A stretch of DNA of 64,000 bases from contig NZ_QICL01000011.1 in assembly GCF_003201355.1 (NCBI RefSeq), positions 1 through 64,000 on the forward strand. Reading direction: 5' to 3'. The notes beneath the pieces were generated by a model that had not been told where the DNA came from, made no database searches, and saw only the letters and a program-made list of their open reading frames with translations. Shown piece after piece: positions 50,825-59,660 of this stretch (position 1 is the stretch's first letter; every line of letters starts with the position of its first letter). The position numbers and the translations under genes were made by a program. This DNA comes from Indolivaga alginatilytica (lineage in GTDB: Bacteria > Bacteroidota > Bacteroidia > Bacteroidales > Dysgonomonadaceae).

Positions 50825-52139
50825 AATATCAAATAAAATAACTTCATTATGGCTTCTACTACTTATAATTTTTATATTCTCAGAAGCGAAGGCGCAGTAT
50901 AAACTCTCAGTTGAAGAACTATTCGAAAAAGGAATAGAACATAGTATTGTAATTCAATCTACATACTTAAAAGTTGAGATTGCTAATGATAAGAATTCGT
51001 TAGCAAAAAACAAACGTTTGCCTGATGTTGCAGTTACTGGTCAATTTGGTTATGTAGGTACACCTACTATATTCGATAAAGACTTATCGTTTGTAAAACA
51101 TACATCAGCCCCCGATTGGAGACAAAACTATCAATTGAGTGCCGTGCAACCTTTGTACGAAGGAGGGCGTATCAATAACAATATAAAAAGGTCGGAATTG
51201 GAGCAGGAACTAGCCCAACTGTCGTTAACGCAAGACAAGGCTAATCTGAAAATATGGTTGGTCGGTAAATATCTCGATCTTTATAACCTTTACAGACAAA
51301 GAGCAATATACTCTATAAATATTGATGAAGCTAAGCGTAGGCTTCAAGATATTCGCAAGATGCGTGAAGAGGGAATGATCACATCGAATGATGTTTTACG
51401 AAGTGAAATAGAGCTAACTAACTTTGATCTATCATATCAGGAAACGACTAATGGTATCACACTCGTTTGTCAGCAATTGGCAATAGCATTGGGGATGGAT
51501 GAGGATTTGCTTTATGAGCCCGACTCGGCTTTTTTGAATTTAAAAATGAATATGGATGAAGGCATTGATAATTATATTGAGACAGCTTATCACGATTATC
51601 CTGAAATGCGTATTGCTAAAACAAATATTGCTTTGGCAAAAAACAATCTGGATATTACGAAAGCTGATTTTCGCCCAAGCTTATCATTGCAATTTGGGAA
51701 TACTTTTCAAAGACCATTGCCTAATACTTCGCCTGTTCAGGATTTGTTTATCGACTCATGGGGAGTAACTTTAAATTTATCCTATAAAATATCTTCTTTG
51801 TTTGATCGGAAGCATTCTCTTTCGGTAGCAAAGACTCAGATAAGTTTACAGCAATTGGAAGAAGAGCAGCAAAAGCAAAATATCAGAGGTATTGTAAAGT
51901 CTGCCTACTTGAAACATAAAGAAGCTTTGATGCGTATAAAAGCTCTTGAAACATCGGTAGAGCAAGCAAATGAGAATTACCGAATTGTGAATAAGAAATA
52001 TTTTAATCAACTCTCAATCTTAACAGATCTTTTGGATGCCAACGCAATGCAGCTTGATGCTGAATTGCAATTAACAGCAGCCCGTACGAATGCTGTCTAT
52101 ACATACTATCAGTTATTGAATGTATGTGGCAGGCTATAA
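50817..52139 (+). CDS. TolC family outer-membrane efflux channel
   Basis: 440 residues, signal peptide (to about AKAQ, residue 25). Two outer-membrane efflux repeats (about 30-215 and 240-438) of long amphipathic helices with short strands; second repeat DYPEMRIAKTNIALAKNNLD. No lipobox, unlike the channel of the RND operon. Provides the outer-membrane exit for the EmrA/EmrB-like pair encoded next; spacing 51 bases. Confidence 0.9.
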   Translation: MIKISNKITSLWLLLLIIFIFSEAKAQYKLSVEELFEKGIEHSIVIQSTYLKVEIANDKNSLAKNKRLPDVAVTGQFGYVGTPTIFDKDLSFVKHTSAPDWRQNYQLSAVQPLYEGGRINNNIKRSELEQELAQLSLTQDKANLKIWLVGKYLDLYNLYRQRAIYSINIDEAKRRLQDIRKMREEGMITSNDVLRSEIELTNFDLSYQETTNGITLVCQQLAIALGMDEDLLYEPDSAFLNLKMNMDEGIDNYIETAYHDYPEMRIAKTNIALAKNNLDITKADFRPSLSLQFGNTFQRPLPNTSPVQDLFIDSWGVTLNLSYKISSLFDRKHSLSVAKTQISLQQLEEEQQKQNIRGIVKSAYLKHKEALMRIKALETSVEQANENYRIVNKKYFNQLSILTDLLDANAMQLDAELQLTAARTNAVYTYYQLLNVCGRL

Positions 52140-52190
52140 GGTTAAAGATACGAATAGGCTAACTTATCAAAAAAGCAGTAATTAATATTT

Positions 52191-53291
52191 ATGGACATAG
52201 ACCAATCGGAAATTGAAGCAAAAAAAGAGCTGCGACGAATATATCTGAAACTCAGAAATAAAAGACGTCGTAATTTTATCTTAAATGGAATAACTATCGT
52301 TTTAGCTATTGCCGGGATTGTATGGGCTTGTAATTTCTTCCTTAACTATTATAGATACGAGATCACAAACGATGCAACCATAGAGCAATACATTTCACCT
52401 ATCAATACACGTGTAGCAGGATATATCAGCAAAATATATTTTACTGATCACCAAATGGTACATGAAGGAGATACACTTTTGATTATTGATGACCGCGAAT
52501 ACCGTCTGAAATTGATGGATGCTGAAGCTGCTTTAAAAGATGCTGAAGCATCGGCAGAGGTATTGATGTCAAGTATAACCACTACCACAAGTAATGTTGC
52601 TGTATCACAGGCTAATATTGAAGAAGCCAAAGCTCGCTTATGGAAGTCTGAACAAGATTATAAGAGATATACTAACTTACTGGAAGCAGATGCCGTTTCG
52701 CATCAGCAATACGATCAGGTAAAGACTGAATATGAAGCAATGAAAGCTCATTATAACTCTTTGATGATGCAACAAGAATCGTTACGATCTATGTCGACCG
52801 AAACTCAGAAAAAGAGAAGTAACACAGATGCTAATATCCTCCGTAAAGAGGCCGATTTGGCTTTAGCTAAGTTGAATTTATCTTATACCGTAATAACTGC
52901 ACCGTATTCGGGATACTTAGGACGTCGTACGTTGGAAGAAGGTCAATTGGTACAAGCGGGTCAAACCGTGACGAATATTGTAAGAGACGAGGGTAAATGG
53001 GTTATAGCCAATTATAAAGAGAAACAAATTCAGAATATCTATATAGGTCAGGAAATAAACATCAAAGTAGACGCCATACCCGATAAGGTATTTAAAGGAA
53101 AGGTAACCTCTATTTCTTTAGCCACAGGTTCTAAGTACTCTCTATTACCAACAGATAATTCAGCAGGAAATTTTGTGAAAATACAGCAACGTATTCCCGT
53201 AAGAATTGATTTTGTGGATATCCCGGATGAGGATATGGAAAAACTAAGAGCGGGGATGATGGTTGAAACGGAGGCCATTAAATCCAAGTAA
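52191..53291 (+). CDS. HlyD/EmrA-type membrane fusion protein
   Basis: 366 residues, one N-terminal membrane helix (about 29-51) after a basic cytoplasmic segment. Lipoyl half-motifs flank a long coiled coil: NTRVAGYISKIYFTDHQMVH (about 72-91) and ITAPYSGYLGRRTLEEGQLV (about 236-255), then a beta-barrel domain. This is the EmrA layout. It couples the MFS pump (starting 15 bases later) to the TolC-type channel. Confidence 0.93.
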   Translation: MDIDQSEIEAKKELRRIYLKLRNKRRRNFILNGITIVLAIAGIVWACNFFLNYYRYEITNDATIEQYISPINTRVAGYISKIYFTDHQMVHEGDTLLIIDDREYRLKLMDAEAALKDAEASAEVLMSSITTTTSNVAVSQANIEEAKARLWKSEQDYKRYTNLLEADAVSHQQYDQVKTEYEAMKAHYNSLMMQQESLRSMSTETQKKRSNTDANILRKEADLALAKLNLSYTVITAPYSGYLGRRTLEEGQLVQAGQTVTNIVRDEGKWVIANYKEKQIQNIYIGQEINIKVDAIPDKVFKGKVTSISLATGSKYSLLPTDNSAGNFVKIQQRIPVRIDFVDIPDEDMEKLRAGMMVETEAIKSK

Positions 53292-53306
53292 GAAGAAAGA
53301 AAAGCA

Positions 53307-54905
53307 ATGGCGGTTAATAACAGTAGTCAACATTTTAGAAGTTGGGTGCCACAATGGTTAGTTTGTGTGGTAGCTCTACTTGTGCTGATTCCCGTGATGC
53401 TTATAAATGGAGCTTATACCGGTAGTAGTGTTGATATTTCCGGAGCTTTAGGTGTATTGTCTGAAGATATAAATATGGCATATTATGCAGCTTCGGCTGG
53501 TATGGCAATAGCATATCCTATTATCCCTCTCATAAAACCCGTTGCAACCTCTAAAACTATTATTCAGGTAGTCCTCTTTTGTCAGTTTATATTGAGTTGG
53601 ATTTGTGCAATAACCACCTCAATGGAAGTAATAACTATTTGCAGCTTTTTTATAGGTTACTTTAAGGCATTTACCCTTCTGGAAATTATTGCGATCATAA
53701 TGCCTATTTTTAGCCCGAGTAATACCCGTAATGAGTTTTATTCTAAATTCTATCCGATCACTTTAACGCTGGGACAGTTATCTCTGGTTCTTACAGCCGA
53801 ATTTGCCTATCGCTACCAATGGCAACATATGTATTATTTTCTGATAGCCTTACTTCTATTTGCCATGGTATTGGTGGTAATATTTATGGCATTTGGGCGT
53901 AAATTGATCCGTATTCCATATAAAGAAATAGATTGGTATAGTTTCTTCCAATGTTCACTACTCTTTATGTGCATACTGTATGTGGTTACTTATGGGAAAA
54001 CGAATGACTGGTTTGCTTCAAATAATATAGTGGTGGCAGCGGTCTTAATACCTATTGTCGGATGGATGTTTATACGACGACAGTTGATTACAGACGGTAG
54101 ACCTTTTGTTGATCTGAGTGTAATGAAAAACCGAAACTCGGTAGTTGTATACCTCTTTTCGTTTATAATGATGTTTTTTGCATCTTTTACTATTCTTACA
54201 GCCTCTTACGTTAATTCAGTACTACGATTGGATACTACCAGATCTAATGAGTTGTATTTATATATGATTCCCGGAATAATTTTGGGTGGATTTATATGTT
54301 ATTACTTCTTTAAGAAAGCTATAAGAATGGCTTGGCTTATATTTATCGGCTTTTCATGTTTTACACTGGCTATCGGCTTGTTATACTTTAATGTTGAGCC
54401 GATGGGTTTATACGAAGATCTGTATATCCCTATGTTTCTAAAAGGGCTTGGTATGCTTATCTTGTTTGTGGCGTTAGCAGTTTATGCTATTCAGGGTTTA
54501 GAACCGCAGCAACTGATATACAATGCTTTTTTTCTTATAGGTTCCCGTTCCGTACTGGCTCCTGCAGTTGGCTCTAGTATTCTTTCCAATTGGCTGTACC
54601 GATTACAACAACAAAACACAGTGCATCTGTCTGAAAGCGTAGATCAACTTAATCCAATAGCGAATAGTTTGTATTCGCAAACCTACACAAGCTCTCTACT
54701 TAAAGGGCTAAGTATAGAGGATGCTCAGCGTATGGCGATAAATGCCCTTTATTCGAAAGTACAGATACAAGCGCTCACTATCAGCATAAAAGAAATACTT
54801 GGATATATGTTAATAATGGGTATCATACTATTGGTTGTTATTTTGCTCTACTTTTTCAAATATAAGCCGGTTACATTGGTGGCGGTAGGGCGAGATATGC
54901 ATTGA
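53307..54905 (+). CDS. MFS drug transporter, DHA2/EmrB-like
   Basis: 532 residues with 14 predicted membrane helices, the DHA2 layout. Substitutions make the classic MFS motifs hard to see (motif A is weak), so the family call rests on length, topology and its place next to an EmrA-like adaptor and TolC-type channel. Typical in Bacteroidota as the pump of EmrAB-TolC systems. Proton-driven export of hydrophobic compounds is expected; substrate unknown. Last gene of the MarR-led operon. Confidence 0.85.
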   Translation: MAVNNSSQHFRSWVPQWLVCVVALLVLIPVMLINGAYTGSSVDISGALGVLSEDINMAYYAASAGMAIAYPIIPLIKPVATSKTIIQVVLFCQFILSWICAITTSMEVITICSFFIGYFKAFTLLEIIAIIMPIFSPSNTRNEFYSKFYPITLTLGQLSLVLTAEFAYRYQWQHMYYFLIALLLFAMVLVVIFMAFGRKLIRIPYKEIDWYSFFQCSLLFMCILYVVTYGKTNDWFASNNIVVAAVLIPIVGWMFIRRQLITDGRPFVDLSVMKNRNSVVVYLFSFIMMFFASFTILTASYVNSVLRLDTTRSNELYLYMIPGIILGGFICYYFFKKAIRMAWLIFIGFSCFTLAIGLLYFNVEPMGLYEDLYIPMFLKGLGMLILFVALAVYAIQGLEPQQLIYNAFFLIGSRSVLAPAVGSSILSNWLYRLQQQNTVHLSESVDQLNPIANSLYSQTYTSSLLKGLSIEDAQRMAINALYSKVQIQALTISIKEILGYMLIMGIILLVVILLYFFKYKPVTLVAVGRDMH

Positions 54906-54942
54906 TTATAAAAAAAGGTTTTTTCATATAGATTAAATAAGG

Positions 54943-54950
54943 TACCTTTG
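54943..54950 (+). promoter_or_regulatory. -7-like promoter box
   Basis: TACCTTTG 29 bases before the next gene, so that gene is probably transcribed independently of the efflux operon. Confidence 0.4.
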
Positions 54951-54978
54951 CACTTTGAAATAAACATAAATTAAGAAG

Positions 54979-55779
54979 ATGAAGAAGTTTCTATTGTTAA
55001 CACTTATTTTGCAGACTAGTATCTTGGTTATGGCTCAAACTGAACCGGCTTATAAAAAAGGTAAATTTTATGCCTTTTGGGGATGGAACAGAGCACATTA
55101 TACAAATTCTACAATACATTTTACAGGAAATGATTATGATTTTACATTGCATCGTGTTGTTGCCCATGACAAATTGAGTGCAGTAAGTTATCATAACTAT
55201 TTACAACCCAATCGTGTGACGATACCTCAAACGAATTTCAAGATCGGATATTTCTTTAAGGATAATATGGCTGTAAATATAGGTGTGGATCACATGAAAT
55301 ATGTAATGGATCAGAACCAGACTGTTAGTATTTCGGGGAATGTAAGACCTGGATTTGAGAATCATATCACACCCAACGGAGATGTAAGATTGACTGATGA
55401 TTTCCTAACTTTCGAACATACAGATGGATTGAATTATATAAATTCAGAATTCGAATATTACCATAATTTTTATAAACATGGTATTCTTAAAATCAATGGA
55501 ATAGCAGGTGTAGGAGCAGGTTTTATGCTACCCAAAAGTAATGTGAAACTATTTGATGAAAAGAGGCATGATGATTTTCATGTGGCTGGCTTTGGTCTGA
55601 ATGGTAAAATTGCAGCAGATGTATTACTTTGGGATTTGTTTTTCCTAAGATGCGAAGGTAAACAAGGGTATATCAATATGCCTAGTATCCGTACTACATC
55701 GTCAAGCAGTGATAAAGCTTCACAGCATTTCTGGTTTGCGCAGGTAAACTTTTTGTTTGGCTTTGCATGGAGTTTTTAA
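54979..55779 (+). CDS. Hypothetical outer-membrane barrel protein
   Basis: 266 residues with a signal peptide (MKKFLLLTLILQTSILVMA). The mature part shows amphipathic strands (NFKIGYFFKDNMAVNIGVDH; FWFAQVNFLFGFAWSF at the end) and an aromatic C-terminus (Phe), as in 8-12-stranded outer-membrane barrels. GWNRAHYTNSTIHFTGNDYD near the start is the most distinctive segment and recurs in unannotated Bacteroidota barrels as far as I recall. Function unknown. Own promoter box and terminator. Confidence 0.75.
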   Translation: MKKFLLLTLILQTSILVMAQTEPAYKKGKFYAFWGWNRAHYTNSTIHFTGNDYDFTLHRVVAHDKLSAVSYHNYLQPNRVTIPQTNFKIGYFFKDNMAVNIGVDHMKYVMDQNQTVSISGNVRPGFENHITPNGDVRLTDDFLTFEHTDGLNYINSEFEYYHNFYKHGILKINGIAGVGAGFMLPKSNVKLFDEKRHDDFHVAGFGLNGKIAADVLLWDLFFLRCEGKQGYINMPSIRTTSSSSDKASQHFWFAQVNFLFGFAWSF

Positions 55780-55801
55780 GATAGAAATATCTATAAAATA
55801 T

Positions 55802-55845
55802 AAGAAGAGAATTGTCTTGTCTAAAGATGATTCTCTTCTTTTTTA
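55802..55845. terminator. Bidirectional terminator
   Basis: AAGAAGAGAAT (55802-55812) pairs with ATTCTCTTCTT (55830-55840) followed by TTTT; shared by two convergent genes. Confidence 0.8.
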
Positions 55846-55848
55846 TAT

Positions 55849-56763
55849 TTAAGTGCGAGATAGTATTGGAAAAATAAGTTTATTCGTTTCAAACAACTTT
55901 TTACTGTTACCCATCACAAATAGGGTAGTATCTTCTTCTTCTTTTAATAGTTTAATTTCATATTTCTCACTATCAATAGGCATGAAGTGTATAATTACGT
56001 TTTGTGTTTGATCCGTAATCATCGCACTGATCACTTCATCTATTTCAACCTTTTCTGTCGATAAAATATCATACAAAATCAAATCATTCTCCTTATATCC
56101 TGCAACAACAATTGTGTCTAGAGATTCAATATAGAAAAGGTTTTCTTTGAAACTGAATTTATCAAAATAGTTGCAATAGAACATAATCAGCCCTGCATTA
56201 TCCACCATTGATACTTTGAATAATGCAATGTTATTTTTCGCCTTGTTATATAGCAGCTTGTAATCATCAGTGTTATCTATATTTATCTTTCTGACTATAA
56301 GAGAGCTTCTTTTATAGTCTATTTTCTTAATAGCTTGGTACTCATCAACGGGAACAAAGCCAAATAGAGGGTAGTAATCTAAAACGCTATCATTGGCATA
56401 CAGATAAATTAGGTCAGATTTACTTTTCCATTCCTCTATTACTTTCTCCAGAAGAAATCTGTTTAGACCTTGTTTTCTATACTCTTCATCAGTACATACT
56501 GTGCCTAATTGTATAAATTGTTTTTTCTCTCCTAGAACGATAAAGTCAATAATACTCACAGTAATATGAGAGACTATTTTATTGTTATCGAACAAAGAAT
56601 ATAAAAGGCAATTATCACCCCAATGCCCACTCTTGTACCATTTCTCGAAGTCAAATTTCCAAATCTTCTGGGTTTGAACATGAAGACTGTTTCTCAATAC
56701 TTCGTTGTTTTTATAATTAGTGATGTAATTATATTCTTTATTATTTGTCACTACTTTTTGCAT
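55849..56763 (-). CDS. GNAT family N-acetyltransferase
   Basis: 304 residues. The N-terminal half is a GNAT domain with QLGTVCTDEEYRKQGLNRFL (acetyl-CoA loop, about 94-113) and IYLYANDSVLDYYPLFGFVP (about 126-145). The C-terminal half (about 160-304) is an additional beta-rich domain (TLFVMGNSKKLF), a layout reminiscent of Eis-like or other two-domain GNATs. Acceptor unknown. Monocistronic on the minus strand. Confidence 0.85.
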   Translation of the reverse strand: MQKVVTNNKEYNYITNYKNNEVLRNSLHVQTQKIWKFDFEKWYKSGHWGDNCLLYSLFDNNKIVSHITVSIIDFIVLGEKKQFIQLGTVCTDEEYRKQGLNRFLLEKVIEEWKSKSDLIYLYANDSVLDYYPLFGFVPVDEYQAIKKIDYKRSSLIVRKINIDNTDDYKLLYNKAKNNIALFKVSMVDNAGLIMFYCNYFDKFSFKENLFYIESLDTIVVAGYKENDLILYDILSTEKVEIDEVISAMITDQTQNVIIHFMPIDSEKYEIKLLKEEEDTTLFVMGNSKKLFETNKLIFPILSRT

Positions 56764-56987
56764 ATTTCCTTTTTATTTGCAGAGAATAATTAACCGAAAA
56801 TCTTTGACGACATACTTACGAATTACTACAAGTTATTTCTGTTGTGCATACCGAAGTAATAAATAAGACTAAGGCCTTTAAATGTTAATTAGCAAAGATA
56901 TTATTTATAATTGATCTGCTTTGGTTGGAAAGAATATAATTTAATCTTAAATTTGGATATAGAAACCTTATAATAGCATTTATTACT

Positions 56988-58619
56988 ATGAATACTCGAA
57001 AAACACGATTATCTACAGTTATCATTCTCCTTTTCTCGCTTTTTGCATTATCGGTAAATACCTATGCAAACTCAGGTGTAAATGTGATTCCTAAACCTCA
57101 GAAAGTTTCTTTGGGAGAAGGCTTTTTCACTTTTAATGCGAAAACAAGCTTACTCTATGCGAGCAATGATCTAAAACTCGTCGCAGAAACATTTCAGAGA
57201 GTTTTAGGCAATGAATTTTCGATTAAAACATCGCCTAAGCTAAATGGAAAAGCTTCTGTAAACTCTATTGTGCTTCAATTCGATTCTAAATTGGATAAAG
57301 AAGCGTATGTACTCAATGTTCAAGCTGATAAGATCCTTTGTAAAGCATCTACGGAGGCTGGTTTGTTCTATGCACTTCAGAGTTTAGCTCAATTGATAAA
57401 AACAGAGAATGGCAAACAGACTGTTCCCGTTCTACTCATTGAAGATGCTCCCGTATATGGATGGCGAGGCTATATGCTTGACGAATCGCGTCACTTTATG
57501 GGAAAAGAGGCTGTAAAGCAATATCTGGACATAATGGCTCGTTTGAAATTAAATGTCTTTCATTGGCATTTAACGGATGAGCAAGGATGGAGAATCGAAA
57601 TAAAACGATACCCTCTGTTAACTCAAGAGGGCTCAGTTGGTAGTTGGAGTGAAATTAATGCCCCAAGTGCATTTTATACACAGGACGAGATCAAAGAGAT
57701 AGTTGAATATGCTGCTCAACGTTATATTATGGTAGTGCCTGAAATAGATATGCCGGGGCATGCTACTGCGGTAGGACGTTCGTACCCGGAGGTGTCGGGA
57801 GGTGGCGAAGGTCGTTGGAAAGATTTTACATTTCATCCGGCAAAAGAGGCTACTTATGAATTCATAAGTAATGTTTTTGATGAAATAGTACAGCTATTTC
57901 CTGCACCATACATTCATATCGGAGCAGATGAGGTTCATTTTGGAAATCAATCGTGGTTTACTGATCCTCTGATGCAGAAGTTTATAAAGGATAATAATCT
58001 GAAAGACGAAATAGGTCTGGAACATTACTTTGTGCGTAGAGCTTGTGATATTGTAAATGCCAAAGGCCGGAAGATGATTGGGTGGGACGAGATTATAAAT
58101 ACCGGTGTATCGCCTGATAAAGCCATAATAATGTGGTGGAGGCATGATAAACCTGAGTTGTTAACTCAAGCCTTGAATAGTGGATTCGATATTATTCTAA
58201 CACCACGGATACCTTGCTATTTTGACTTTGTACAAGATGATAGCCATAAAATAGGACGACGCTGGGCCGGTGATTTTAATGAATTGGAAACTGTATATGA
58301 TTTCTCAGGAAGTATATCTAAATTAATAGCTAATCATCCAAAGCAAATATTGGGAATGCAAGCCAATGTGTGGACAGAGCGTATTAAGGATAAAGGAAGG
58401 CTCGATTTTATGACATATCCTCGTTTATTGGCTATTGCCGAGAATGCTTGGTATGATAACAGTGCGAGTAATAGAAATTACATTGGCTTTGAGAGTCGTG
58501 TAAAAACATTCCTCAAGTATTTAGATAAATTGAATATCAAATATTTCAATCCATTTGATAAAAATTCGACACCTGAACCTTGGGGACCTGACAAACAAGA
58601 TGTTTTAAAAGACGGGTAA
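56988..58619 (+). CDS. Beta-N-acetylhexosaminidase (GH20)
   Basis: Secreted glycosidase releasing terminal GlcNAc/GalNAc. 543 residues: signal peptide (cleaved near YAN, about 28), GH20b N-terminal domain (to about 160, VIPKPQKVSLGEGFFTFNA), then the TIM barrel with GWRGYMLDESRHFMGKEAVK, NVFHWHLTDEQGWRIEIKRY and the catalytic pair HIGADEVHFGN (Asp313-Glu314). C-terminal WGPDKQ. No lipobox, so periplasmic or exported. Substrate could be host glycans, chitin or recycled wall sugar. Own terminator. Confidence 0.95.
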   Translation: MNTRKTRLSTVIILLFSLFALSVNTYANSGVNVIPKPQKVSLGEGFFTFNAKTSLLYASNDLKLVAETFQRVLGNEFSIKTSPKLNGKASVNSIVLQFDSKLDKEAYVLNVQADKILCKASTEAGLFYALQSLAQLIKTENGKQTVPVLLIEDAPVYGWRGYMLDESRHFMGKEAVKQYLDIMARLKLNVFHWHLTDEQGWRIEIKRYPLLTQEGSVGSWSEINAPSAFYTQDEIKEIVEYAAQRYIMVVPEIDMPGHATAVGRSYPEVSGGGEGRWKDFTFHPAKEATYEFISNVFDEIVQLFPAPYIHIGADEVHFGNQSWFTDPLMQKFIKDNNLKDEIGLEHYFVRRACDIVNAKGRKMIGWDEIINTGVSPDKAIIMWWRHDKPELLTQALNSGFDIILTPRIPCYFDFVQDDSHKIGRRWAGDFNELETVYDFSGSISKLIANHPKQILGMQANVWTERIKDKGRLDFMTYPRLLAIAENAWYDNSASNRNYIGFESRVKTFLKYLDKLNIKYFNPFDKNSTPEPWGPDKQDVLKDG

Positions 58620-58624
58620 AATTT

Positions 58625-58659
58625 AAAAAGAGCTATTCCTACTGGAATAGCTCTTTTTT
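58625..58659. terminator. Bidirectional terminator
   Basis: AAAAAGAGCTATTC pairs with GGAATAGCTCTTTTTT around a five-base loop; serves the hexosaminidase and the convergent redoxin-like gene. Confidence 0.85.
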
Positions 58660-59164
58660 ACATTGTTTCTTTTTCTAATATTCTGTTCAAATCTTTAGGA
58701 GTAAGATTAATTGCCATGATGACACCTTTTTCGTCAATCAGGTAATTTTGAAATCCTTTCTCCAGTTGATACTTTTGATAAATTTCAGAATTCGACCCTT
58801 TTGTATCTAAAAACTGATACCTGTCGTTTATTCCGTCAATACTCAATGTTTTTTCGAATACCGCTTTACTTTTGTCAAATGAGACAGACACCATAACTAA
58901 TGAGTGCTTCTCTTTTTGTAAGGTATTCCATAAAAGAACATTTTTCATGTGGGATTCTGCATCGTACGCAGCCCAAAAACTTACCAATACTTTAACTCCT
59001 TTCAGATGCTCTAAATCGAGCTTCGTGCCTGCCTCATTATTGATTTTCAGCTTAGGCATAAGGTCTCCCGGGTAAATACCTTCCGAAATCCTCGAAGTGC
59101 TTGTTGTGAAAGACAATGTTGTCAAGACTATCCCCACAATCAAGAAGTACTTCAAATACTTCAT
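58658..59164 (-). CDS. Thioredoxin-fold (TlpA/AhpC-type) protein without catalytic cysteines
   Basis: 168 residues with a signal peptide (cleaved around residue 20-24). The redoxin fold is clear: GDLMPKLKINNEAGTKLDLE, LKGVKVLVSFWAAYDAES, LVMVSVSFDKSKAVFEKTLS and NYLIDEKGVIMAINLTPKDL. The active-site position normally FWASWCxxC reads FWAAYDAES (63-71), and there is no Cys anywhere in the protein. It therefore cannot do thiol redox chemistry; a binding or chaperone role is more likely. Structured leader and strong promoter upstream. Confidence 0.85.
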   Translation of the reverse strand: MKYLKYFLIVGIVLTTLSFTTSTSRISEGIYPGDLMPKLKINNEAGTKLDLEHLKGVKVLVSFWAAYDAESHMKNVLLWNTLQKEKHSLVMVSVSFDKSKAVFEKTLSIDGINDRYQFLDTKGSNSEIYQKYQLEKGFQNYLIDEKGVIMAINLTPKDLNRILEKETM

Positions 59165-59220
59165 AAAATAATATTTTGGTTAGAACTACGACCTTATTCA
59201 TAGGATCACCCTCGGAATAA

Positions 59221-59245
59221 GGCCTTTCCGATTCTCGGAATGGCC
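59221..59245 (-). other. Strong hairpin in the leader of the redoxin-like gene
   Basis: GGCC-A-TTCCGA, loop GAA, TCGGAA-A-GGCC on the minus strand: eleven paired positions with one A-A mismatch, and no T run after it. It lies between the predicted transcription start (near 59281) and the start codon at 59164, so it is in the 5' untranslated region. The stretch 59319-59480 shows nothing else. Confidence 0.6.
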
Positions 59246-59287
59246 GACTCTACGCTTAGAATCAGTATACTTTTTAATAAAGTGGCA

Positions 59288-59318
59288 CAAATATACAGCA
59301 CTTTACGGCAAAATCAAA
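59288..59318 (-). promoter_or_regulatory. Promoter of the redoxin-like gene
   Basis: Minus strand: TTTG (59315-59318), a 19-bp spacer and TATATTTG (59288-59295), an exact match to the Bacteroidota consensus spacing. Confidence 0.65.
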
Positions 59319-59482
59319 ATAAGGAACCTTTATTCTAGATATCAGATTTATAACAACGTTTTGTGGAAAAGGTTTTCAGCCAATATAGATTTTATCTAAT
59401 GTAAAAGTAGCTACTATTCGATTTTTTTTACATCAAACAGCATGGATGGCCTCTTTTTTTAGGGTAGACAAAGAAAATTTTG

Positions 59483-59530
59483 TAATTTTGGCGGACTGAA
59501 AGTCTCATATCTTTTTATCGCTTTTATTTA
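59483..59530 (+). promoter_or_regulatory. -7-like box of pheT followed by a palindromic-motif copy
   Basis: TAATTTTG (59483-59490) is followed at 59498 by GAAAGTCTCATATC and TTTTTATCGCTTTTATT, a divergent copy (copy 11) of the dispersed intergenic motif lying at the expected 5' end of the pheT mRNA. Confidence 0.45.
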
Positions 59531-59660
59531 TAGATAAAATAGTTGTAGGAAGCTATATTCTAAGAATATATCATGAGTCGCTTACTTTGGCTTTAAAAGA
59601 AATAGTATTATATAAAATATAAACAGCTAATGATTAATTAGCTAAGAAATAATTTGGAAT

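Noticed and set aside
59221-59245. Terminator or tRNA-like element
   Set aside because: The hairpin has no T run on either strand and no cloverleaf; it lies in a leader behind a consensus promoter.
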